Of a DNA stretch of 64,000 nt, positions 10,338 to 17,673 are shown piece by piece. The notes under the pieces are model-generated. The model saw only the letters and a program-made list of their open reading frames with translations. It searched no databases and was not told the origin of the DNA. The DNA is taken from positions 1-64,000 of the forward strand of contig QZLF01000003.1 in the NCBI GenBank assembly GCA_016771945.1, in the 5' to 3' direction. Numbering within the stretch: position 1 is the first letter of the stretch; each line of letters starts with the position of its first letter. The DNA is from Candidatus Leucobacter sulfamidivorax. GTDB lineage: Bacteria; Actinomycetota; Actinomycetes; Actinomycetales; Microbacteriaceae. Made by a program: the position numbers and the translations under genes.

Positions 10338-11363
10338 TCAGGCCTCCTTCACGGCCAGCAGTGCGGCCGGGTTCGCGGTCAGGATGTGCCGGATGTCGCT
10401 CTCCGCGACCCCGCGCTCGGCGAGCAGCGGGGCGAAGCCCGTGAGGATCCCCTCGTAGGGGCGGTCGTCGTCGGGCAGCCCCTTCGCGACGCCGATCGCG
10501 TTCGACGAGAGGATCACCCGGTCGCGGTGGCCCGCGGCGAGGAGCCGGGCCACCAGGTCGGCGCGCTCCTCGTCGTTCAGATGGGCCGGGTCTTCCGAGC
10601 CGACGTGGTCGAGGGCGACGAAGGATCCGCGATCCGCGACGGCCATCGCCTGGCCCGCGGCGTCCCGCCGATCCATCCCGCCCATGACGACGCGCGAGGG
10701 GTCGATGCCCTCGGCCAGCACGAGCTCGAGCTCGGCGAGCGGATCCGCGCCGAAGCCGATCGACACCGCGACCCCGGTCCGGGCGCCCGCCAGGGCCGCA
10801 CCGCGGAACAGGCTCTCGTCGGTCGGCGTGAGCCCGCCCCGGGTGCCGGCGGTGACGATGAGACCGGCGGATCCGCGCCGCTCGACGCGGGGCACGACCA
10901 TGCCCGCGGTCACCTCCTCGGCGAAGAGGTCGGCGAAGCGCTCGGCCGGCCACGGCGTCGGCGGGTTCGTCTGCGGAGTGAGGAAGTAGCCGCCGAGGTT
11001 CTCCTCCGGGCCCATGCCGGTGGAGGCGACGATGTGCACGCCGGTCGCCCGGGAGAGCGCCTCGAGCAGGGGCAGATCGCGCCCGTGGAACATGCCGGTC
11101 GCGTCGACGATCGCGCCGCCGCCTGCCGCCTGGAAGGCGCGCAGCTTCTCGGCGAGCCGCTCGAAGACCTCGGCCCGGTCGATGACGATGTCGTAGGCGT
11201 ACTGGGCGCCGGGCACCACGGAGAGCAGCGCCTCATGCACGGCGACGACGCCGAGCTCGTCGGCCGCCACCGGTCCGAGCACCGTGCGCACCGCTCGACC
11301 CGCGGACCCCGCGTCTCCCGCCTCGCCTGCATGCCCTCCGGGGCGTGCTTCCTCGTCAACCAT
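10338..11363 (-). CDS. Phosphotriesterase-like paralogue lacking metal ligands
   Basis: This 341-residue protein aligns along its length with the next gene (shared TVLGP..A.ELG.VAVHE, VDATG, GRDLP, TGVHIVA). Only the first metal ligand, His43, remains. The others are replaced: Ala45 for His, Val170 for the bridging Lys, Gly203 and Gly229 for His, and Asn288 for Asp. It is therefore unlikely to be a binuclear hydrolase and may be a pseudo-enzyme partner or a repurposed barrel. The start at 11363 was chosen over 11417 because GGAGGAGGT precedes it. It is first in the leftward operon. Confidence 0.8.
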   Translation of the reverse strand: MVDEEARPGGHAGEAGDAGSAGRAVRTVLGPVAADELGVVAVHEALLSVVPGAQYAYDIVIDRAEVFERLAEKLRAFQAAGGGAIVDATGMFHGRDLPLLEALSRATGVHIVASTGMGPEENLGGYFLTPQTNPPTPWPAERFADLFAEEVTAGMVVPRVERRGSAGLIVTAGTRGGLTPTDESLFRGAALAGARTGVAVSIGFGADPLAELELVLAEGIDPSRVVMGGMDRRDAAGQAMAVADRGSFVALDHVGSEDPAHLNDEERADLVARLLAAGHRDRVILSSNAIGVAKGLPDDDRPYEGILTGFAPLLAERGVAESDIRHILTANPAALLAVKEA

Positions 11364-11449
11364 CGGCGCGACCTCCTCCGGGCGGGCCGCGAGGGCGCGG
11401 CCCGATCCGCTCAACACTTCGTCATTACACTTTACACAGTGTCACGTGA

Positions 11450-11463
11450 TTTGTCATAACAAA
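11450..11463. promoter_or_regulatory. Candidate operator TTTGT-CATA-ACAAA
   Basis: A perfect 5-bp dyad (TTTGTCATAACAAA) lies in an AT-rich segment 87 bases upstream of the leftward phosphotriesterase operon. GTGTCACGTGAT lies next to it. The adjacent GntR/UTRA gene is a plausible source of the binding protein; its family uses short AT-rich dyads. Function is inferred. Confidence 0.4.
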
Positions 11464-11520
11464 GTTTCCGGAGTGCCGTCGGGCGCCTCTCCGATCTGCG
11501 GGCGCCTCTCGGGTCCGCGA

Positions 11521-11576
11521 TAGTGCGCGTATTGCTGTCCGGCACGGAGCCGGGCAGCAATACACGCACTATCGCG
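11521..11576. repeat. Long hairpin between gntR and the phosphotriesterase operon
   Basis: An inverted repeat with 26-base arms (starting CGATAGTGCG) mismatches at only two positions and has a loop of about 5 bases. It sits 3' of the leftward gntR gene and may terminate it, although no T-run follows. The arm sequence is unrelated to the GGGACGCGAA palindrome family. Confidence 0.7.
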
Positions 11577-11635
11577 GAGGCGGGCACGGCGGAGCGCACC
11601 CCGCCCTCAGGGGCGCGGGTGCAGAGGGCCCGGGG

Positions 11636-12373
11636 TCAGGAGCTCACGAAGCGGAACTTGAACTCGTCCGCGCGGTGGACGGCCGAGCGCCAGCCGGTGA
11701 CCCCGCCCGTCGCGTAGAAGACGGTGTCGATGACGAGCAGCGGATCGCCGGGCGCGACGCCCAGCTCCCCCGCCCGATCGGGGGTCGCCGCGGTGGCCCA
11801 GGCCTCGTGCTCGGCTCGCTCGATCGCGATGCCGTAGGCCCGCTCGAGCAGCGCGAAGGCACTGCCGCCGTCGCTCAGCTCGGCCTCCGAGGGCGCGAAG
11901 TCGCGCGGCGCCCGGATGTAGATGTCGTTCTCGGCGAAGGGCTCGCCGTTCACCTCGATGATGCGCTCGAAGTGCAGCAGCAGCTCGTCATCGGCGACGC
12001 CGAGTCGGCTCGCGAGGGGCTCCGGCGGGCGCACCCGCTCCAGCCCTGAGACCCGCGAGGTCGGGTGCAGCCCCTGCTCCTCGAGGAAGCGGTAAAGGTC
12101 GCCCGGCTTCAGATCGGCCGGGCGATCCACCCGCACCCCCGTCACGGGGAAGGTGCCGCGCCCCTGCTTGCGGTAGACGAAGCCCTCGCTCACGAGCTCG
12201 TTCAGCGCCTGGCGGATCGGCGCCCGGCTCACCCCGAAGCGCGCGAGCAGCTTCTCCTCCGTCATCGGCTCGTCGGCGGCGATGCGGCCCTCGACGATCT
12301 CGGCGCGCAGGATCCCCATGATCTGCCGGTAGAGCGGAACGCCCGACGAGGGGTCGAGCTCGGGAGAAGCCAT
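11636..12373 (-). CDS. GntR-family regulator with UTRA domain
   Basis: This 245-residue HutC-type regulator has an N-terminal winged helix (PLYRQIMGILRAEIVEGRIA, then FGVSRAPIRQALNELVSEGF) and a C-terminal UTRA small-molecule domain. It stands alone upstream of the phosphotriesterase operon and downstream of the ABC importer, all leftward. Autoregulation and control of one or both neighbours are likely but inferred. Confidence 0.88.
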   Translation of the reverse strand: MASPELDPSSGVPLYRQIMGILRAEIVEGRIAADEPMTEEKLLARFGVSRAPIRQALNELVSEGFVYRKQGRGTFPVTGVRVDRPADLKPGDLYRFLEEQGLHPTSRVSGLERVRPPEPLASRLGVADDELLLHFERIIEVNGEPFAENDIYIRAPRDFAPSEAELSDGGSAFALLERAYGIAIERAEHEAWATAATPDRAGELGVAPGDPLLVIDTVFYATGGVTGWRSAVHRADEFKFRFVSS

Positions 12374-12480
12374 GTGGCGCGGATCCTTTCTCAGCAGGCC
12401 GATCCTTCATTATGGCCTGCGCGCCGATCCTGTGTTCGTCCGTGGCGCCCGGCGCCCTCGCGCCCCCGCGCCCCCGCGCC

Positions 12481-12541
12481 CGCAAGGGGACGCGAATTGT
12501 CGCGCCGCGGGCCTCGAGACGACAATTCGCGTCCCCTTGCG
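12481..12541. repeat. Palindromic intergenic repeat, copy 3
   Basis: A perfect 22-bp stem (12481-12502 with 12520-12541) encloses a 17-base loop that differs from the loops of copies 1 and 2. It lies 3' of the leftward ABC ATPase gene and upstream of gntR, so it could terminate the importer operon. Confidence 0.8.
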
Positions 12542-12585
12542 CGTCAGGGTCACCCCGCGCTCACTCGCGGCACCCCCGGCGCGGC

Positions 12586-14163
12586 TCACGCCGCCCGGGC
12601 CTCCCCGCCCATCAGCGCGGCCGCGGTGATGCTCTCGGTGCTGAGCGCCTCCCCGCTCAGTTCCGCCACGATGCGGCCGTCGCCGATCACCAGCACACGA
12701 TCGCAGAGGTGCGCGAGGTCCTCGTACTCGACGCTTGCGACGACGGTCGACAGCCCCTCGGCCGCGGAGTCGGCGATCAGCTTGAAGATGTCCGACTTCG
12801 CTCCGACGTCGACGCCGATCGTGGGCTCGTGGATCACGAGCACCGAGGGCCGCACGGTCATCCACTTGGCGAGCACGACCTTCTGCTGGTTGCCGCCGCT
12901 CAGGCTGCTCGCCGCGAGCCGCGCGTCCGACGGCCGCACCCCGAACTGCCCGAGCACCTCGATCGAGTCGGTGTGCTCCAGCTTGCGGTCGAGGCCGCCG
13001 CGCCTCGCGAACGAGCGCAGCCGCGGCAGTACCAGGTTCTCCCGCAGGCTCAGGTCGAGCGCGAGCGCCCGGTTCTTGCGGTCGGCGGGCACGAGCGCCA
13101 GCCCCAGCGCGAGCCGCTCCGCGATGCTCGTGCGCCTCAGGTCGACCTCCGTCGGGCCGATGGACATCGTCCCCTCCGCCTTCAGCTCGGGGTCGACGAG
13201 CGCGTACGGCAGATCCTCGAATCCCGAGCCCACGAGGCCCGTCACCCCGAGGATCTCGCCGCGCCGTACCTCGAAGCTCGCCTCCCGCAGCCGGTGGTGC
13301 GAGAGACTCCGCACCCGCAGCGCGATCCCCTCGTCGGCCTCCGCGGCGGCATCGCGCTCCGGGTAGAACGACTCGAGCTCGGCGCCGACGATCTGGTTCA
13401 CGAGCAGCTCGGGGGTGAGCTCCGCGGCGGGGCTCTCGACGACGATCCTCCCGGCCCTGAGCACGGCGACCCGGTCCGAGGTTCCGAGGATCTCGTCGAT
13501 GCGGTGCCCGATGAGCAGCACCCCGACGTCCTCGCGCTGCGCGAGCTCGCGCACCCAGCTCAGCAGCTCCTCCGAGTCGGCCTTGCCGAGCGAGGCGGTC
13601 GGCTCGTCGAGCACGAGCGCCGAGATGTGCTCCCCCGGCTCGGTGCGCAGCGCGCGGATCACCGCGAGCTTGGCCGCGGTGGCGAGCGGCAGCTCTCCCG
13701 GGTCCCGGTCGAGATCGACGTCGATGCCCCAGCGATCCAGCATCTCCTGCACGCTGCGGCGCTCCGCGCGCCACTTGATGCGCCCCATGAATCCGGTGCG
13801 GTAGGCGCCGACGAGCATGTTGTCGAGCACCGACACCCCCGGCACGAGCATGGCGTCCTGGTGCACGAAGCGCATGCCCGCGGCGCGGGCCTCCTCGGCA
13901 TGCACCCCGCCCTCGACGCGGCGGCCGCCGATCAGGATCTCCGAGCCGGCGTCGGGCGCCTGGTACCCCGAGAGGATCTTCACGAGCGTCGACTTGCCCG
14001 AGCCGTTGGCCCCGACGAGCGCGGTCACCTGGCCGCGCGGGATGTCGAGGTCGACATCGACCAGCACGGGAATGCCCTCGATGTACGACTTCCGGATGTT
14101 GCGCAGCCGGATGGCGGGCTGGTCGCCCGGCCCGCCATCCGCCGCGCGGGGCGCCTCGGTCAT
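12586..14163 (-). CDS. Sugar-type ABC importer ATPase (RbsA/MglA-like)
   Basis: This 525-residue double ATPase has a first Walker A, GANGSGKST, a Walker B, ALVLDEPTASLG, and a second-half signature, LSGGNQQKVVLAKW. The first half lacks a canonical LSGG (it reads LPLATAAKLAVIRALR), and the second half lacks a normal Walker A (TGLVGSGFED), a known asymmetry of this family. ATG 14163 overlaps the binding-protein stop as ATGA. With the binding protein and permease it forms a carbohydrate-uptake-2 type importer; the ligand is unknown. Confidence 0.9.
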   Translation of the reverse strand: MTEAPRAADGGPGDQPAIRLRNIRKSYIEGIPVLVDVDLDIPRGQVTALVGANGSGKSTLVKILSGYQAPDAGSEILIGGRRVEGGVHAEEARAAGMRFVHQDAMLVPGVSVLDNMLVGAYRTGFMGRIKWRAERRSVQEMLDRWGIDVDLDRDPGELPLATAAKLAVIRALRTEPGEHISALVLDEPTASLGKADSEELLSWVRELAQREDVGVLLIGHRIDEILGTSDRVAVLRAGRIVVESPAAELTPELLVNQIVGAELESFYPERDAAAEADEGIALRVRSLSHHRLREASFEVRRGEILGVTGLVGSGFEDLPYALVDPELKAEGTMSIGPTEVDLRRTSIAERLALGLALVPADRKNRALALDLSLRENLVLPRLRSFARRGGLDRKLEHTDSIEVLGQFGVRPSDARLAASSLSGGNQQKVVLAKWMTVRPSVLVIHEPTIGVDVGAKSDIFKLIADSAAEGLSTVVASVEYEDLAHLCDRVLVIGDGRIVAELSGEALSTESITAAALMGGEARAA

Positions 14164-15347
14164 CCCTTCCAGAGCTCCTGGAAGAAGTCGTCGACCGTGC
14201 CCGCGCCGCTGTACCAGGAGCTGTTGTTCGACGATTCCGCATCGAGGGTGAGCTCGGACACGTTCTCCTTGGTGAAGAGGCGGGCCGGCGGGTAGGCATT
14301 CGCGACGGTGGGGTTGCCCGTCATCGCGCGCAGCGCGAGATCCGCTTCGATCCAACCCTGCGCGTTGAGGTCGAGGCCGATCATCGCGTGGATCAGGCTG
14401 TCGGGATCGGCGAGCTCCTGCATGAAGGGCAGATTACCGTTCACGGTGACCACCTTCACCGAGTTCGCGCGGCCGGCCTGCTGGATCGCCGGGTTCGTGA
14501 ACTGGGTCATCGGGTCGAAGACCGGGAACACGTAGTCGATGCTCGGGTCCCGGGAGAGGGCCGCGCTCACGGTCTGGCCGAGGTCGGTCGCCCAGTTGCC
14601 GAGCGTCACGCCCTCGACGGTCACCTTGCACTCGGGGCAGAACTCCGCCATCTCGGCTTCGAAGCCCTCCTGCTGGCTGATCGAGCCGACGACGTCGGGC
14701 GTCGTGATGAGCAGCACGTTGGCCTTCGCCCCCGAATCGGAGATCACCCAGTCGGCGGCGAGCTGCCCGCTCAGGGCGAAGGGCTGGCTGCTGATGCCCG
14801 CGACCTCGGCGGGAACCGGGTCCGAGGCGTCGCCGGCCGCCCCGACCAGCACCGGGATGCCCGCCGCTGCCGCGGCCTGGAGCGTGTTGAGGTACATGTC
14901 GGGTTCGGGCCCGTCGACCTGGATCGCGGCCGCCCCCTGGGCGGTGGCCTGGCTCACGCAGTTGTTGATGTCGACGGGGTTCGCGTTGCCGTCGCACTCC
15001 TTCAGCGAGACGCTCTGGGTCGCGAGCGCCTTCTCGAGGTTGCCGCCCACGGTCACGAGGAAGGGGTTCTGCGAGGTCATGGGCACCCACCAGAGGGTGG
15101 AGCCGCCGGCCGCCGAGGCGTCGAAGGCCGGGCCGTCGTACTCGAAGGGCTGCGCGGCGCTGTACTGCTCGATCCGATCGAGCACCTCCTGCGGGACGCC
15201 CGCGGCCTGGTCCGGGTCGGCGCCGGTGCCGGTGTCGCCGGAGCCGCCGGATCCGCCGCTGCAGCCGGCGAGGCCGAGCGCGGCGGCCGCCGACACGGCG
15301 GCGAGGATCGTGAGACTGCGCCGTCTCTTTCGCTGGATGGTTCGCAT
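14160..15347 (-). CDS. ABC importer substrate-binding lipoprotein
   Basis: This 395-residue type I periplasmic-binding-fold protein (ribose/autoinducer-2 binding class) has an Arg-rich signal peptide and a lipobox, LGLAGC (Cys29), so it is membrane-anchored. A Gly/Ser-rich linker follows. Two Cys residues near 125 and 135 (LKECDGN, NNCVSQ) and another pair (FCPECK) may form disulfides. It lies between the permease and ATPase genes and overlaps the ATPase start. Ligand specificity cannot be read; the surrounding catabolic genes suggest a carboxylate, polyol or aromatic side-chain compound. Confidence 0.88.
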   Translation of the reverse strand: MRTIQRKRRRSLTILAAVSAAAALGLAGCSGGSGGSGDTGTGADPDQAAGVPQEVLDRIEQYSAAQPFEYDGPAFDASAAGGSTLWWVPMTSQNPFLVTVGGNLEKALATQSVSLKECDGNANPVDINNCVSQATAQGAAAIQVDGPEPDMYLNTLQAAAAAGIPVLVGAAGDASDPVPAEVAGISSQPFALSGQLAADWVISDSGAKANVLLITTPDVVGSISQQEGFEAEMAEFCPECKVTVEGVTLGNWATDLGQTVSAALSRDPSIDYVFPVFDPMTQFTNPAIQQAGRANSVKVVTVNGNLPFMQELADPDSLIHAMIGLDLNAQGWIEADLALRAMTGNPTVANAYPPARLFTKENVSELTLDAESSNNSSWYSGAGTVDDFFQELWKG

Positions 15348-15396
15348 GGTTCTTGCCTTTCTTCTGGGATGGGAGGTCGGGATGCGTCAGGAGGGC

Positions 15397-16428
15397 TCAG
15401 ACGACGTTCTTCTTGCGGGCGCGGACGTAGATGATCCGCGAGAAGGTCACCGCGAGGATCACGGCCGCGCCGTAGAACACGTTGTTGACCCAGGAATCGG
15501 CGCCGAGCAGGATCAGGCCGTTGATGCCGGTCGCGAGGAAGAGCACCGCGATGATCGTTCCGATCGGGTTGTGGCTGCCCGGGTCGATGATGGCGGAGCC
15601 GAGGAAGGCGCCCGCGAAGGCCGGCAGCAGCAGCGTCTGCAGCGAGGTGGGCTGCAGCCCGCCGGCGATCGCGACGACCATCACCCCCGACAGGCCGGCG
15701 AGGAAGCTGGTGACGACGAAGGTCCAGAGCTTGAGCCTCGCGACCGGCAGCCCGGAGAGCCTCGCCACCTCCGCGTTCTTGCCGATGAAGACGATGTGCC
15801 TGCCGAGGGCGGTGTGGCGGTAGACGTACCAGAGGGCGATGCCGATCGCGATGGAGATCCAGAACGCGAGGTTCACGCCGAGCACCGGCGTGTTGACGAT
15901 CCTGCCGAGCTGCGGCGAGACGCCCGTGATCGTGAGGGTGTTGCTGAGCCAGACCGAGAGCCCGACGAGCAGCGTGCTCATGCCCAGGGTGACGATGATG
16001 CTGGCCACCCCGACCTTGATGGTGAGCAGGCCGTTGACGAGGCCGATGAGCACCGAGATCGCGAGGGCGACGAGGATCGAGACGGTGATGTCGATCTTCC
16101 AGACGCCGTTGAGCTGCCCGACGGTGGTCGCGGAGATCGTCATCACGCCGGCGATGGAGAGGTCGATCTCGCCCGCGGCGAGCACGGGCAGCACCGAGAG
16201 CGACAGCAGGATCAGCGACGCCTGCGAGCTGAGCATCGCCGCGAGGTTGTTCGTCGTGAGGAACACCCCGGGCAGCAGGAGGCTGAAGAGGATGAAGAGC
16301 GCCGCCCAGACGAAGACGATGCCGTAGCGGTAGCCGAAGCCGCTGAGGCGGCGGCGCGAGGGGTTCAGTCCTTCCGGCCGGTCGACCGGGTCTGTCTCGG
16401 CGGTGCCGTGATCCGAGAGGAGCGTCAT
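15397..16428 (-). CDS. ABC importer permease (RbsC-like)
   Basis: This 343-residue membrane protein has about nine to ten hydrophobic segments and the family motif around AAGEIDLSIAGVM. The EAA-like region near FIGKNAEVARLSGLPVARLK contacts the ATPase. The start at 16428 (TCTGAGAATG context) was chosen because upstream extension gives non-membrane, low-complexity sequence. It is the first gene of the leftward importer operon, and its upstream region holds two palindromes. Confidence 0.9.
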   Translation of the reverse strand: MTLLSDHGTAETDPVDRPEGLNPSRRRLSGFGYRYGIVFVWAALFILFSLLLPGVFLTTNNLAAMLSSQASLILLSLSVLPVLAAGEIDLSIAGVMTISATTVGQLNGVWKIDITVSILVALAISVLIGLVNGLLTIKVGVASIIVTLGMSTLLVGLSVWLSNTLTITGVSPQLGRIVNTPVLGVNLAFWISIAIGIALWYVYRHTALGRHIVFIGKNAEVARLSGLPVARLKLWTFVVTSFLAGLSGVMVVAIAGGLQPTSLQTLLLPAFAGAFLGSAIIDPGSHNPIGTIIAVLFLATGINGLILLGADSWVNNVFYGAAVILAVTFSRIIYVRARKKNVV

Positions 16429-16532
16429 TCTCAGACTCCCTTGTCTGTCGCGGACGCGGCCCGCGCGGGCCGGTCCTGGTGGGAAAAGCGTAGGCAGACG
16501 AGGAGTTTTCGTCCGCATGATTTCTTCGGTGC

Positions 16533-16543
16533 AGAAGTCTTCT
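16533..16543. promoter_or_regulatory. Palindrome AGAAG-T-CTTCT
   Basis: A perfect 11-base palindrome lies about 105 bases upstream of the importer permease. It shares the AGAAG/CTTCT half-sites of the larger palindrome at 16649 and may be a second, weaker binding site for the same regulator. Confidence 0.35.
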
Positions 16544-16648
16544 CGACCCGAGGATCGGAGGTTCGGTGCCGTGAATTCAGCGTTTTTCCGAATAAACGGC
16601 ATGGATGTACCGCACGAGCCGAGGACGTCGAGTTTCGGATCGTGTATG

Positions 16649-16669
16649 AACTTCTGCTGAGCAGAAGTT
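16649..16669. promoter_or_regulatory. Perfect 21-bp palindrome, candidate IclR-type operator
   Basis: Ten-base arms mirror around a single central G. The inner 17 bases read CTTCTGCTGAGCAGAAG. They match 14 of 17 positions of the 17-mer upstream of the second HD gene (36426-36442), so an IclR-type protein may bind here. It lies 221 bases upstream of the importer permease start. Confidence 0.55.
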
Positions 16670-16706
16670 ATGATGGAATCGTGAGATCGCCGAACGCAAG
16701 GTGAAT

Positions 16707-16816
16707 CCGTCGGTCGAGCTGCGGTGTACCGAGCTTGTCGAGGTATCGAGACCAGGATTCGCCGGACATCTCGATGCTTCGACAAGCTCAGCACGGCGCA
16801 GCTCGATGACCGACGG
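16707..16816. terminator. Long imperfect inverted repeat with GAGCTTGTCGA core
   Basis: Arms at 16707-16751 and 16769-16816 are 45-48 bases long with few mismatches and a 17-base loop. They begin 8 bases beyond the stop of the leftward class II aldolase gene, which suits a terminator. The core GAGCTTGTCGAAG belongs to a repeat motif common in bacterial genomes; a related copy (GAGCCTGTCGAAG) is in the hairpin at 32280. Confidence 0.6.
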
Positions 16817-16823
16817 AGCCACC

Positions 16824-17528
16824 TCAGTCGCGCAGCGGGGGGAGTTGGCGTACCAGGTAGTCCCAGACCTGGGACACGGCTTTCGCGTTGTACACGTTCT
16901 CGCGTTTGGAGAGCGATTCCACGGGGCCCGACCAGGACGGGTCACCGCCGTACCCCTGCGTGATCAGCTGCTGCTGACAGGCCCGGTCGAGCACGACCGC
17001 CCCGACGGTGGCCGACTCGAGGTCGGGACCGACGACCGCGACGCCGTGGTTCACGAGGAACAGCGCGGTCGCCTCGCCGAGCGAGAGCGCCACCGAGCGT
17101 CCGAGCTCGGGGGTGAGGATCAGGTCCGCGGTCTCGGTGAAGCGCGGCACCCCGTGCGGGGCGAAGTAGTTGCCCTCGTGGCTGACCGGGAGAAGTTCCA
17201 CGCCCGCGGCCGCGAGCGCGACCGAGTACCGGCTGTGCACGTGCACGACCCCGCCCACGTCGGGGCGGGCCGCCATGATCTCGGTGTGGATCGGGTACTC
17301 GCTGTGCCGTTGCCCGCCGCCGGACAGGACCTCGCCGGCGCCGTTCACGAGGTGGACCCTGTCGGGGGTGATCTCCTCGAGGCCCCAGGAGGCCTGCTTC
17401 AGCCAGACTCCGCGCCCCTCGGGGTCGCGCACGGAGACGTGCCCCCAGATGAAGTCTCCGCTGCCGGAAGCGGCCATGATGCGGCTCGAGAGCGCCACGG
17501 TCTCGCGGAGGTCGGGATAGTCGGTCAT
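16824..17528 (-). CDS. Class II aldolase/adducin family protein
   Basis: This 234-residue member of the L-fuculose-phosphate aldolase/ribulose-5-phosphate 4-epimerase family has zinc ligands in HVHSRYS (His-x-His near residue 95) and a further His in NHGVAVVG. It would cleave or decarboxylate a small hydroxy-carbonyl compound. AAGGAGA precedes the ATG. It is the last gene of the leftward hydantoinase-type operon. Some catabolic members act on non-phosphorylated aldols or beta-keto acids, so the substrate is left open. Confidence 0.85.
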   Translation of the reverse strand: MTDYPDLRETVALSSRIMAASGSGDFIWGHVSVRDPEGRGVWLKQASWGLEEITPDRVHLVNGAGEVLSGGGQRHSEYPIHTEIMAARPDVGGVVHVHSRYSVALAAAGVELLPVSHEGNYFAPHGVPRFTETADLILTPELGRSVALSLGEATALFLVNHGVAVVGPDLESATVGAVVLDRACQQQLITQGYGGDPSWSGPVESLSKRENVYNAKAVSQVWDYLVRQLPPLRD

Positions 17529-17568
17529 GTGCTCGGTGTCTCCTTCGTCGATGAACAGGGGCCGGGGC

Positions 17569-17673
17569 GTGCCCGGTTCTTCGGGGGTGTGCCCGGTTCT
17601 CTGGTGTGTGCCCGGTTCGGCCGGGCGTGCCCGGGTCTTTGGGGTGTGGCCTGGTTCTGCGGGGTGTGGCCGG
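17569..17673. repeat. Degenerate 20-base tandem repeat
   Basis: About five copies of a 19-21 base unit resembling GTGCCCGGTTCTTCGGGGGT fill the whole interval between the aldehyde dehydrogenase stop and the aldolase upstream region. Units vary at several positions. Gene order and spacing are otherwise that of an operon, so the repeat is transcribed. Confidence 0.75.

Noticed and set aside
12412-14295. Long rightward open frame (627 codons) across the ABC ATPase and neighbours
   Set aside because: It is antisense to a well-recognised ATPase, lacks family motifs, is Arg/Pro-rich and reflects high-GC codon bias.
14388-15434. Rightward 348-codon frame opposite the binding-protein gene
   Set aside because: It is an antisense shadow of a lipoprotein with a clear lipobox and has no domain motifs.
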